64,000 nt of DNA from Denitrobaculum sp965225735 (GTDB lineage: Bacteria; Pseudomonadota; Alphaproteobacteria; Kiloniellales; Kiloniellaceae): the NCBI GenBank assembly GCA_965225735.1, contig CBDDBN010000030.1, forward strand, positions 1,302,001-1,366,000, in the 5' to 3' direction. A program made the position numbers and the translations under genes. How positions within the stretch are numbered: position 1 is the first letter of the stretch; every line of letters starts with the position of its first letter. Below, in pieces: positions 19,379-26,951 of this stretch. The notes beneath the pieces are model-generated. The model was not told where the DNA came from, did not search any database, and saw only the letters and a list, made by a program, of their open reading frames with translations.

Positions 19379-20083
19379 TCAAACCTGATGAAAACCGAAC
19401 TTTTTCAGCAGTCCCGTAAGGATTTCTCCCGCCTGAATCCGATGCGCTGTGTGTAACGATCTTGCTGCGGCGGGATCACCAGCGCGAATTGCCTGCAACA
19501 CCCGGCGATGGTCTTCGTTGGACTTGGTCGGGCTGGGCCGAAGGTAGAGGGTCAGCGACCGTACACGGCGCACCTGATCGTTATAGATTTCGACAATGCT
19601 GGCGATGCGCGTATTGCCGCCTAGCCGGATTAGTTCGTTGTGAAAGACCTCGTCAGCCAGCGCCCAGGCCTCCCGGTCGTCCCGCTCAAGGGCTTCTTCC
19701 ATGTTGGCGATAGCTTGCTCGGCTTCGGCGAAGGCCTCGCTGCTGTGATTATTCCGCGCGGCCAGCTCCGCCGAAAGTCCCTCCAGAGCGGTCAGGATCT
19801 GGTAGATCTCATTCATATCCTCCGTCGAGAGCGCGTTTATTTTCACGCCGCGGCGGGGTGTGACCTGCAGCAGACCCTGGGTTTCCAAAATAAGAATCGC
19901 CTCACGGATTGGCGTGCGTGACATGCCTAGTCGTTTGGCAAGCTCGCTTTCAAGATGACTCGAGCCAGGCGCTAACTGGTTTTCCAGAATGAGTTTTTTG
20001 ATGACTTCGATGGCGACCTGGGTGCTGGATTTGCTCCTGGGATCGTGATCCACCTTCGTTGTCAATTCTGTTTCGAAAGCCAT
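19379..20083 (-). CDS. GntR-family transcriptional regulator, FCD (FadR-like) subfamily
   Basis: A 234-residue regulator. Residues about 20-85 form the winged helix (LAPGSSHLESELAKRLGMSRTPIREAILILETQGLLQVTPRRGVKI), and the C-terminal helical FCD domain is expected to bind a small organic acid. A metal-ligand pattern typical of FCD domains is suggested by D142, H147 and late histidines. It is divergent from a tricarboxylate transporter, which it probably represses until substrate is present (inference from layout). Confidence 0.88.
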   Translation of the reverse strand: MAFETELTTKVDHDPRSKSSTQVAIEVIKKLILENQLAPGSSHLESELAKRLGMSRTPIREAILILETQGLLQVTPRRGVKINALSTEDMNEIYQILTALEGLSAELAARNNHSSEAFAEAEQAIANMEEALERDDREAWALADEVFHNELIRLGGNTRIASIVEIYNDQVRRVRSLTLYLRPSPTKSNEDHRRVLQAIRAGDPAAARSLHTAHRIQAGEILTGLLKKFGFHQV

Positions 20084-20447
20084 TCAAACCTCAAATCTGC
20101 GTCTCCCCTACATCGATTATGGTTCTTGTGCCTCGCAGTAAGCTTTCGCCCCTTCTCAAACGATGCGCCCGAATGTATCGGATCGCAAAGCATAACCTTT
20201 ACCGAAACTCATGTCGTCGTTTGAAAGGGCCTGCCTTCGCCGCAGTTTACCGCAGTCTCCGATCCTCTGCGTATTGAACCGAAAGTCACCGATACTGTTC
20301 GTCCGGCCATCCCAAGATTCTTGTGGATCCATCGCGAGTTCCTGACCGGTCCCACGGTCTTTCCTTTTACTTTTTTCTGAATTTCTTAACCAATTCAGCT
20401 TCTCGAACCCCCTTTAACCCTTTGCAAAATATGAAAAATCAATGGAT
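20084..20447. other. Divergent control region between gntR and tctC
   Basis: No gene is supported. The stretch becomes more AT-rich towards tctC. An isolated GCATAA half-site near 20189 echoes those in the tctC promoter. No terminator is seen. Confidence 0.35.
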
Positions 20448-20485
20448 TTGACAACGCATAAATTAATGCATACGTTAAATTATGC
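20448..20485 (+). promoter_or_regulatory. tctC promoter element with overlapping dyad, candidate GntR operator
   Basis: TTGACA at 20448-20453 is a perfect -35 box; the -10 is not clear. Just downstream, GCATAA (20456-20461) and TTATGC (20480-20485) form a perfect inverted repeat centred on ATGCAT (20466-20471). A regulator bound here would block RNA polymerase. Assignment to the adjacent GntR protein is inference. Confidence 0.5.
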
Positions 20486-20513
20486 AACAAAAACTATGAA
20501 CGCGGAGGAAGTT

Positions 20514-21521
20514 ATGAGACGCAGCCTTTTGAGTATCGGTACGGCCTTTGCCGTGCTGCTGGGGGTCGGTGCAACGGCCGAAGCCCAGGAGTATCCGTTC
20601 CGTGATATTACGACCGCAGTCGTATGGGGCGCCGGTGGCGGTACGGACTCGATCAATCGCATGATCATGGCGGAGATGGAAAAGCATCTCCCGGTGAGCA
20701 TCAATGTCATCAACCAGACGGGCGGCGTAGCAGGCTCCAACGGGATGGTCTATGTGATGAACCAGCCCGATGACGGCTATACGCTTGTCGGCCTGTCTGA
20801 ATCCAATGTCACGGCAGCTGTCCAGGGCGGCTGGGACAAGAAATTCGAATTTTGGCATCCCTTTATCGTTGGCGGTTCGCCGGACCTGATTTCCGTGCCG
20901 GCCAATTCGCCCTACAACACTTTGCAGGAACTGGTCGACGCTGCGAAAGGCGCACCAGGAACTATTCCGGCTGCGGCTTCGGGTTCTGGTTCGATCCATC
21001 ACCTCAATCTTCTGGCAATCGAAAACGGTTCGGGTGCGAAATTTAAGTTCGTTCCCTACAAGGGCTCTGCACCCGGTCAGGAAGCCGCCATCGCCGGTGA
21101 AGTGGCGCTGGTTGTGACCTCGCTGGCAGAGCAGGCGCCGCTGATCAAGGGTGGGCAGCTCAAGCCGCTGGCCATGCTGACTCCGGACGCCGTGACCTTC
21201 GAAGGCAAGGAAATCCCGTCGGCCTTTTCCATGTACGATGGCCTGGATAAATACCTGCCGCTGAAGCAGGCGATCGGTTTTGCGATCCACGCTTCTGCGC
21301 CGGATGCCGCAAAGGCCAAGCTGACCGAAGCCTTCAACAAAGCAATTGCGTCTGACGTGGTCGCAGAGTGGGCTAAAGCCAACAACTACGACGTATCGGG
21401 ACAGTCCGGTGCTGAAGCTTCGGCAACCTTCTCCAAGCTGGAGAGCAACTTCGCCTGGACCCTTTGGGAGCTGAAGGCGGCGAAGGTCGATCCGGCCTCG
21501 CTTGGTATCGCTAAGCCGTAA
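20514..21521 (+). CDS. tctC: Tripartite tricarboxylate transporter substrate-binding protein (TctC/Bug family)
   Basis: A 335-residue periplasmic binding protein with a signal peptide of about 23 residues ending ATAEAQ. The mature chain starts EYPFRDITTAVVWGAGGGTDSINRM, the usual TctC opening that grips a carboxylate, and continues with YVMNQPDDGYTL. GGAGGAA lies just before the ATG at 20514; in-frame codons from 20442 lie inside the promoter dyad region and are rejected. The ligand (citrate, other carboxylates or an aromatic acid) cannot be predicted. It is followed by tctB and tctA. Confidence 0.9.
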   Translation: MRRSLLSIGTAFAVLLGVGATAEAQEYPFRDITTAVVWGAGGGTDSINRMIMAEMEKHLPVSINVINQTGGVAGSNGMVYVMNQPDDGYTLVGLSESNVTAAVQGGWDKKFEFWHPFIVGGSPDLISVPANSPYNTLQELVDAAKGAPGTIPAAASGSGSIHHLNLLAIENGSGAKFKFVPYKGSAPGQEAAIAGEVALVVTSLAEQAPLIKGGQLKPLAMLTPDAVTFEGKEIPSAFSMYDGLDKYLPLKQAIGFAIHASAPDAAKAKLTEAFNKAIASDVVAEWAKANNYDVSGQSGAEASATFSKLESNFAWTLWELKAAKVDPASLGIAKP

Positions 21522-21588
21522 GTTTTGCGGCTGGTTGTTTGATAAAAGTGCCTAGGCAGGCTGGCCGTTAACTGCGGCTGGCCTGCCG

Positions 21589-22365
21589 ATGGCGTTGAAA
21601 GCGGCGTTGATGGACGACAAAATCATTCTGCGAGCGCGAGATTTCTGGACCGCGCTGCTGTTGTTGGCGGTGAGTGTTTTCTTTCTCGTCCAAACGGCGG
21701 AGATCCCTTTTCTTGATGCTAAAGCGGCCGGGGTCGATTCGGCTGAGTGGTATAACTCGGCGGCCTTGGTTCCCTTCGGCATTTTTGGCTCGCTCTTGCT
21801 GCTTTCTTTGGTCTTGCTGGGCGTTTCGATTAAAGACGGGGGAGCTCAGCACGCTCTCAAGGCCTCTGGTATTGGCTTCGATCAGGCGGAATTTCAACGT
21901 CTGGCCGCCATCGCGATCATTCTCTTTAGCTATATTTTCGGCCTCGTGCCACGTGTCGACTTCGTGATCTGCTCGGCGCTGATGGTGACCTGCCTTATTT
22001 GGGGATTTCACGGCGGATCTCGAACCGCCATGCTGATCAGCACCATGGCCATCGCGCTTCCGGCTATCTATGCGGCCGTCTTTAATTTCAGCCGGGATCA
22101 GTGGACGAAACCGCACGATGATGACTGGTTCACGCTGGCCGCCTTTGTCGCGCTGACCCTGGTGATGTTCTGGCATGCGCGGATACATGGCGCGGTGACG
22201 CGGGTTGTTCGCATCACGCCGCTGGTGGCAATTCTCTGTCCGCTGCTCCTGGTGCTGGCGATGGCTTTTGGTTTTCGGCAGAACGTGCCGAACCGTACCG
22301 GTCTGATCTTTTCCAAGATCGAGTACCACTATTACGTGACAGTGAAGCCGTTGTTCGGGAACTGA
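21589..22365 (+). CDS. tctB: Tripartite tricarboxylate transporter small membrane subunit (TctB family)
   Basis: A 258-residue protein with at least four hydrophobic segments (near 20-38, 62-83, 106-122 and 132-158, more later), matching the DUF1468/TctB family. It is longer than many TctB proteins, with extra hydrophobic segments at the C-terminus. The start could be 21589 or the ATG at 21610 (MDDKIILRARDFW); neither has a strong ribosome-binding site. It pairs with TctA in the membrane. Confidence 0.8.
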   Translation: MALKAALMDDKIILRARDFWTALLLLAVSVFFLVQTAEIPFLDAKAAGVDSAEWYNSAALVPFGIFGSLLLLSLVLLGVSIKDGGAQHALKASGIGFDQAEFQRLAAIAIILFSYIFGLVPRVDFVICSALMVTCLIWGFHGGSRTAMLISTMAIALPAIYAAVFNFSRDQWTKPHDDDWFTLAAFVALTLVMFWHARIHGAVTRVVRITPLVAILCPLLLVLAMAFGFRQNVPNRTGLIFSKIEYHYYVTVKPLFGN

Positions 22366-22370
22366 CCGCA

Positions 22371-23882
22371 ATGGAATTCGTCATCACACAGCTCTCGGGC
22401 TTCTCGGCATCGCTCATCGCGCTGGTACAGGACCCTGTCACCTATTTCTATCTCATACCGTCGGTTTTCCTTGGGATCGTCTTCGGCGCTTTGCCGGGGC
22501 TCACGGCGACCCTCGCTGTGACGATTCTTACCGGGTTTTTCGGCAACAAGTTTCCGCTCGACCAGGCGCTCATTGCCCTGATAGGGGCCTATGTTGGCGC
22601 GATCTACGGCGGATCTTATCCATCGATTCTTCTGAATATTCCGGGCACGGCTGCGTCCGCCGCCACGGCGATGGACGGTTATCCGCTGACCAAGCGCGGG
22701 CAGGGCGGCCAGGCGCTCGGATTGACAACCACGGCGTCCTTTATCGGGACTCTGTTCGGGACGCTCTGCCTTCTGGTTTTCGTCTGGGTCCTGCTGGCGA
22801 TTTCAAAAAACATTGCGTCGCCCGAAAAGGCGCTGCTTGCGCTGTTCGGCATCTTGTTGTCGGGAACGCTCATGTCGAGGGACCTGGTCATCAAAGGCTG
22901 GATCTCGGGGCTCATTGGGCTCGCCATGGCTATGGTGGGGCTGGATCCTCTCCTGTCCGAAGAGCGTTACGTCTTCGACTGGTCCTATTTGCTGTCAGGC
23001 TTTCAGGTCGTGCCCGTTCTGATGGGTGCCTTCGCAATTCCGCAGATCATGGACGGCGCCCGGCAGGCTATCTCGATTGCGCGGTCACCCGCAGTCGGGC
23101 GCATCAGACCGGAAATTGCCGAGGTCTTGCGGCGCATGCCGACGATTCTGCGATCTGGGGGAATCGGCACCGGGGTCGGGGCTTTGCCTGGTGTCGGTGA
23201 AGACGTGGCTGGCTGGGTGTCTTACGGCGTGGGCAAGGCCTCTTCCAAGGAAGGGCATAACTTCGGGAAAGGATCCAAAGACGGCCTGATCAGTGCGGAG
23301 GCGGCAAACAACGCCGCGATCGGTGGCGCGCTTATCCCGCTGCTCGTTTTGGGCATCCCGGGTTCCCCGCCCGCCGCGGCACTTTTGGGTGCGCTGAAGA
23401 TCAACAACGTGATTCCCGGCCCGACGATCGACCCGGCGCTCATTCTGCATATCGTCGCGATCCTGGCGATGGCGTCGCTCACCATGCTTCTGATGGGCCT
23501 CTTCACGGCGCGCGTTTTCATCATGATCCTGCGCATTCCGCAAACCGTCTTTCTGCCGGTCGTGATGGTGCTGACCACCATAGGATCCTTTTCCGTAGGC
23601 GGGGGGATCAACGACCTGTTCCTGATGATTGGCGTGGGTTTTGTCGCCTATGCCATGAACATCATGCACTATCCCATCGCGCCTCTTGTGATCGGCGTCA
23701 TTCTGGGCGGCCTCTTCGACGAAACCTTCCGCCGCTCGCTTTTGATCTCGGACGGCGATCTTTCCGTCTTTGTCTCCCGTCCCGGCGCGGCGATCCTCTT
23801 AGCCTTGAATATTGTGCTGATTATCAGCCAGATACCGGCAATCAAGGGGGCGGCTATGCGGTGGCGCTCGAAGGGCGCATAG
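22371..23882 (+). CDS. tctA: Tripartite tricarboxylate transporter large membrane subunit (TctA family)
   Basis: A 503-residue membrane protein with 10-12 helices. The family signature GALPGLTATLAVTILTGFF appears near residues 40-58, and the repeat counterpart GVGALPGVGEDVAGWVSYG appears mid-protein. The glycine-rich IYGGSYPSILLNIPGTAASAATAMDGYPL segment is typical. It starts 5 bases after tctB. Together with TctB and TctC it forms a secondary, ion-driven carboxylate importer. Confidence 0.92.
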   Translation: MEFVITQLSGFSASLIALVQDPVTYFYLIPSVFLGIVFGALPGLTATLAVTILTGFFGNKFPLDQALIALIGAYVGAIYGGSYPSILLNIPGTAASAATAMDGYPLTKRGQGGQALGLTTTASFIGTLFGTLCLLVFVWVLLAISKNIASPEKALLALFGILLSGTLMSRDLVIKGWISGLIGLAMAMVGLDPLLSEERYVFDWSYLLSGFQVVPVLMGAFAIPQIMDGARQAISIARSPAVGRIRPEIAEVLRRMPTILRSGGIGTGVGALPGVGEDVAGWVSYGVGKASSKEGHNFGKGSKDGLISAEAANNAAIGGALIPLLVLGIPGSPPAAALLGALKINNVIPGPTIDPALILHIVAILAMASLTMLLMGLFTARVFIMILRIPQTVFLPVVMVLTTIGSFSVGGGINDLFLMIGVGFVAYAMNIMHYPIAPLVIGVILGGLFDETFRRSLLISDGDLSVFVSRPGAAILLALNIVLIISQIPAIKGAAMRWRSKGA

Positions 23883-24006
23883 CCTGCGGTTGGTCGGTTT
23901 CCGCCGCCCTACCCGCCATCTGCCTATGATTGATCAGATCCTGCCTTTGTGTCAGGTTTAGGTTGAAGGGGACGGCGGTTACAAAGAAGGCGGGAGTTTT
24001 GACGCT

Positions 24007-24105
24007 ATGAACGACAGGATGTTGTCAGGCGGTCACACGCAGATTCCGGTTGATGGCTGGAATTGGCCTCCTCAAGCGCACCCGAGTGCTGGGGATAAGC
24101 CGTGA
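24007..24105 (+). CDS. Possible small ORF coupled to the first membrane paralog
   Basis: A 32-codon ORF (MNDRMLSGGHTQIPVDGWN, then a Pro-rich end) whose stop overlaps the GTG start of the next gene by four bases (GTGA). A GGGAG sequence lies about 11 bases upstream. It has no membrane helix and no similarity I recognise. The overlap is the main reason to list it; it may be chance or a leader peptide. Confidence 0.3.
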   Translation: MNDRMLSGGHTQIPVDGWNWPPQAHPSAGDKP

Positions 24106-24935
24106 GCGAGAGCTACGACTCTTCTGCTGCCGAAGCCCGGAAGATCCCGCTTGTAGCGATTGTCCGGGCCTCCTACAGCTATGTTTTCGCGCAGAAAGCC
24201 TTGCTACCCGCTGTTTTGCTCCAGCCGGCAGTTCTCTACTACGCTCTTTCGGCGGTGGCGGGTTTTGTCAGTGGGTCCCAAGAAGCAAGCGCACCTCATG
24301 AGCGTGTGTTTGCGTTGGATGTCTTTGGGGTCGTGTTGCTCTGCCCCGCTGCGCTGCTGTTTGTGACATGGCACCGTCTCATCCTTTTGGGAAATGACGG
24401 CGGTCAGCCGGCGTGGTTCTATCCCCTGCGCAGCCGGCACTGGAAGTACGCTGCCTTCATGTTGGCCGCCGCCGCCGCGGGATTTTTGTCGACGATTTTC
24501 AATGCCTTTGCCTTTGTCTTCGTAACGGCCTTTCTCACAAGCATCAGCAGTGTTTTCGGCAAGATCTCCATTTTGTTTTTTTTCTTCGGCTTACCGGCGA
24601 TCTACATAGGCCTGTTCGCAAAGCTCTCCTTTCTGTTCCCAGCCATCGCAGTCGACGAGCGATATCGAATTGCCGATGCATGGCGTCAAACTGATGGCGT
24701 CCTCTGGCCGCTATCGGCTGGCTTCCTGATGTGTTTTTTGCCGGGATGCATATTGGTGATCGCTATGAGTTTCGGGCTCTTCGACATTGTAAGGGAGTTC
24801 GGGCATGTGCCTTTCTGGCTGGAAGCAGCTAACCTGTTTCTGCTTAGCTACTTCGGTCTGGTCGCCGCAACATTCATAACCTTTGTTTTTCAGTATAAAA
24901 CCGGTTGGATTCCCGCTGTACCCGATGATCGATGA
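24102..24935 (+). CDS. Multi-pass membrane protein of unknown function, paralog 1 of 3
   Basis: A 277-residue protein with about six hydrophobic segments and no recognised domain. Landmarks shared with the next two genes are VTWHRLILLG followed by FYPLRSRHWKY, then SFLFPAIAVDERYRIADAWRQT, a hydrophobic GFLMCFLPG helix, and a C-terminal KTGWIPAVPD. The conserved polar AVDE.YR...W..T segment probably sits in a cytosolic loop. The start is GTG with GGGGA about 7 bases upstream. No function is proposed. Confidence 0.75.
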   Translation: MSESYDSSAAEARKIPLVAIVRASYSYVFAQKALLPAVLLQPAVLYYALSAVAGFVSGSQEASAPHERVFALDVFGVVLLCPAALLFVTWHRLILLGNDGGQPAWFYPLRSRHWKYAAFMLAAAAAGFLSTIFNAFAFVFVTAFLTSISSVFGKISILFFFFGLPAIYIGLFAKLSFLFPAIAVDERYRIADAWRQTDGVLWPLSAGFLMCFLPGCILVIAMSFGLFDIVREFGHVPFWLEAANLFLLSYFGLVAATFITFVFQYKTGWIPAVPDDR

Positions 24936-25031
24936 GGGGGATTCTCGCTCAACCTTCGTTTGTTCGTTTGATTGGATGGCCTATGCCTGTAGCGTTGAGA
25001 GAACAGGAGCAATCAGGAAGATGGTGATCTC

Positions 25032-25934
25032 TTGAGTACCGTATCGACGCCTCCGGAGCAGGCGAACAGGTCTTTCGAACTGATCGAGACCGTCGGCGAA
25101 GCCTACCAGTCCGTCTTTAAGAACATCCGGTTGCTTCCTGCGATCATCTGCCTGCCGCTGCTGCTCGATATCTTGATCAAGCTGGTGACAGAATTCACGC
25201 CAGTGGGTGCGCTTATCGCAAATCAAGAGATTGCTGCGCAGTGGCCGCCGTCGGGAGAGTTCCTGCTCAAACTGCTCGCAGTTCTAGCCGTTGCGATCGT
25301 CCAGATTTTCTCGATCGTCCTTTTGTATGTGGCCTGGTACCGGCTTGTCTTGCTCGGTGCGGAGCGGGCGTATCCCAGCTATTTTTACCCGGTCGAGCGA
25401 AGGCACATCCGACTATTCGGCTATAGCTTGCTCGTGGCTGTCATTGTTCTCTCGTTCACTGCCGTTGCTGCCTTGATCGGAGTCTTTGCGCTTGGAGTGG
25501 GAACTGGCTTTGCACTTTCGCATTTGCTTCTGGTTCCTGTCGTTGTGTACCTCTTTTTTGTGCTTCCACTGCGTTTTTCCTTCCTCTTTCCGGCCGTCGC
25601 CGTCGATGAGCAATATCGTTTGTCGGATTCCTGGCGGCATACCAGAAAGCAGACGCTGAAACTCATCGGTGGCGCCATTCTGTGCCTGTTGCCGGCAACC
25701 ACCTTGGCAGGGCTGTTAGGAGTGGATAGCTCGATGGGATTTTCTGTGTCTCTGGGCGCGGACACGACCGTGACTCCGGTGCTCTCGCCGCTTTTTGCCG
25801 AGGTCCTGTCCTATTTGGTGGGTGCCTTCAACAGCCTGGTCATAGCGTCCTTCATAGCGCTTGCTTTTAAAGCTTCGACAGGCTGGGTACCGGAGTATCC
25901 CGATAGTGAAATTGAATTGCCTAAAGCCTTGTAA
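25032..25934 (+). CDS. Multi-pass membrane protein of unknown function, paralog 2 of 3
   Basis: A 300-residue paralog of its neighbours. Shared landmarks are a soluble PPEQ-type N-terminus, YQSVFKNIRLLPAIICLPLLLDIL, LYVAWYRLVLLG, FYPVERRHIRL, SFLFPAVAVDEQYRLSDSWRHT, LCLLPA and STGWVPEYPD. It has about six membrane segments. The only plausible start is a TTG at 25032, with AGGAAG about 11 bases upstream. The 96-base gap to paralog 1 holds no clear terminator, so co-transcription is likely. Confidence 0.75.
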   Translation: MSTVSTPPEQANRSFELIETVGEAYQSVFKNIRLLPAIICLPLLLDILIKLVTEFTPVGALIANQEIAAQWPPSGEFLLKLLAVLAVAIVQIFSIVLLYVAWYRLVLLGAERAYPSYFYPVERRHIRLFGYSLLVAVIVLSFTAVAALIGVFALGVGTGFALSHLLLVPVVVYLFFVLPLRFSFLFPAVAVDEQYRLSDSWRHTRKQTLKLIGGAILCLLPATTLAGLLGVDSSMGFSVSLGADTTVTPVLSPLFAEVLSYLVGAFNSLVIASFIALAFKASTGWVPEYPDSEIELPKAL

Positions 25935-26057
25935 GGGCTTGTCGTAAGGCCAATCCAATTAGGAGCGTCATTGATCCTGCGCAGGCGTCGTGGCATTTTC
26001 CCACGCGCGCCCCGCGAGGATGCCGGGACTTTGTTTCATCGAGCAGCATAGGTTTTC

Positions 26058-26912
26058 ATGAGCGCCTCCCAGACTCCGCCGGAAAAAGCCGTCCAGACGC
26101 TGGCGGTTATCCCGAGCGTGATCACTGCCTACGGACATCTCTTTTCCAACCTTCGCGCTGTGCCTGCCGCTATCTGCATGCCCGTGCTGATATACCTGCT
26201 CTGGTATGCGATTGTTCGTTTTGTTGACTCAGGTGCGCCGATCGCCAGTCCTGATCAAGCAACCCAGATGCCGGGCGCAAAGGTTTGGTTGCTGTTGGTC
26301 ATCGGATTTCTGGTGCAGGTCTTTACGACAAGTTTGCTCTATGTCGTTTGGCTTCGATTGGCGCTGCTTGGGCCCGCGGGTGGATGGCCCCGGTTTTTCT
26401 ATCCGGTTGACCGGCGGCATGTCAGGTTCTTCGGCACGGCGCTTCTCGTCGTCGCCATTGTCTTTTCCTCCGTTTTATTGATCGGCTTCGTTGCCGGTCT
26501 TCTCTTGCCGCAAAGCATTGCCATGGCCATTGTCGTGATCGCCTACTTAGTGCTGCTTGTGAAGTTTTCCTTCATCTTTCCCGCTATCGCTGTTGATGAG
26601 ACCTATGGCTTACGCAATGCCTGGCAGCAGTCGACCGGTCAGGAGCACCGGCTTGTTGCCGGCTTTTTCCTCTGCCTTTTGCCGGCATTGTTACTTTCGC
26701 TCATGGTGAATTGGGACGTGTTCAGCCAGCTTATGGCCGATCAACCTGTTCAGGCCTCACCTGCGCCGTTTTGGGTCGACGCTTTTTTGACCCTGTTCGG
26801 TATTTTGAACGGCCTGGCGGTGATCTCTTATCTCTCAATAGCCTTTAAGACCTGCACGGGTTGGGTGCCTGAGGCTCCTGAAAGCCGCGCGCTCGGACCT
26901 TGGGAGAGCTGA
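26058..26912 (+). CDS. Multi-pass membrane protein of unknown function, paralog 3 of 3
   Basis: A 284-residue paralog of the two preceding genes: TPPEKAVQTLAVIPSVITAY, LYVVWLRLALLG, FYPVDRRHVRFFG, SFIFPAIAVDETYGLRNAW, LCLLPALLLSL and CTGWVPEAPE. About six membrane segments are visible. It is closer to paralog 2 than to paralog 1 in the shared motifs. It ends 40 bases before the end of the convergent VanZ-type gene. Confidence 0.75.
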   Translation: MSASQTPPEKAVQTLAVIPSVITAYGHLFSNLRAVPAAICMPVLIYLLWYAIVRFVDSGAPIASPDQATQMPGAKVWLLLVIGFLVQVFTTSLLYVVWLRLALLGPAGGWPRFFYPVDRRHVRFFGTALLVVAIVFSSVLLIGFVAGLLLPQSIAMAIVVIAYLVLLVKFSFIFPAIAVDETYGLRNAWQQSTGQEHRLVAGFFLCLLPALLLSLMVNWDVFSQLMADQPVQASPAPFWVDAFLTLFGILNGLAVISYLSIAFKTCTGWVPEAPESRALGPWES

Positions 26913-26951
26913 TACGCGTCAAGCTTCCGGTTTGATCCTGGTCACGAGCGG

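Noticed and set aside
20475..21290. 271-codon frame antisense to tctC
   Set aside because: Fully inside tctC, with no family similarity; a shadow of GC-rich coding sequence.
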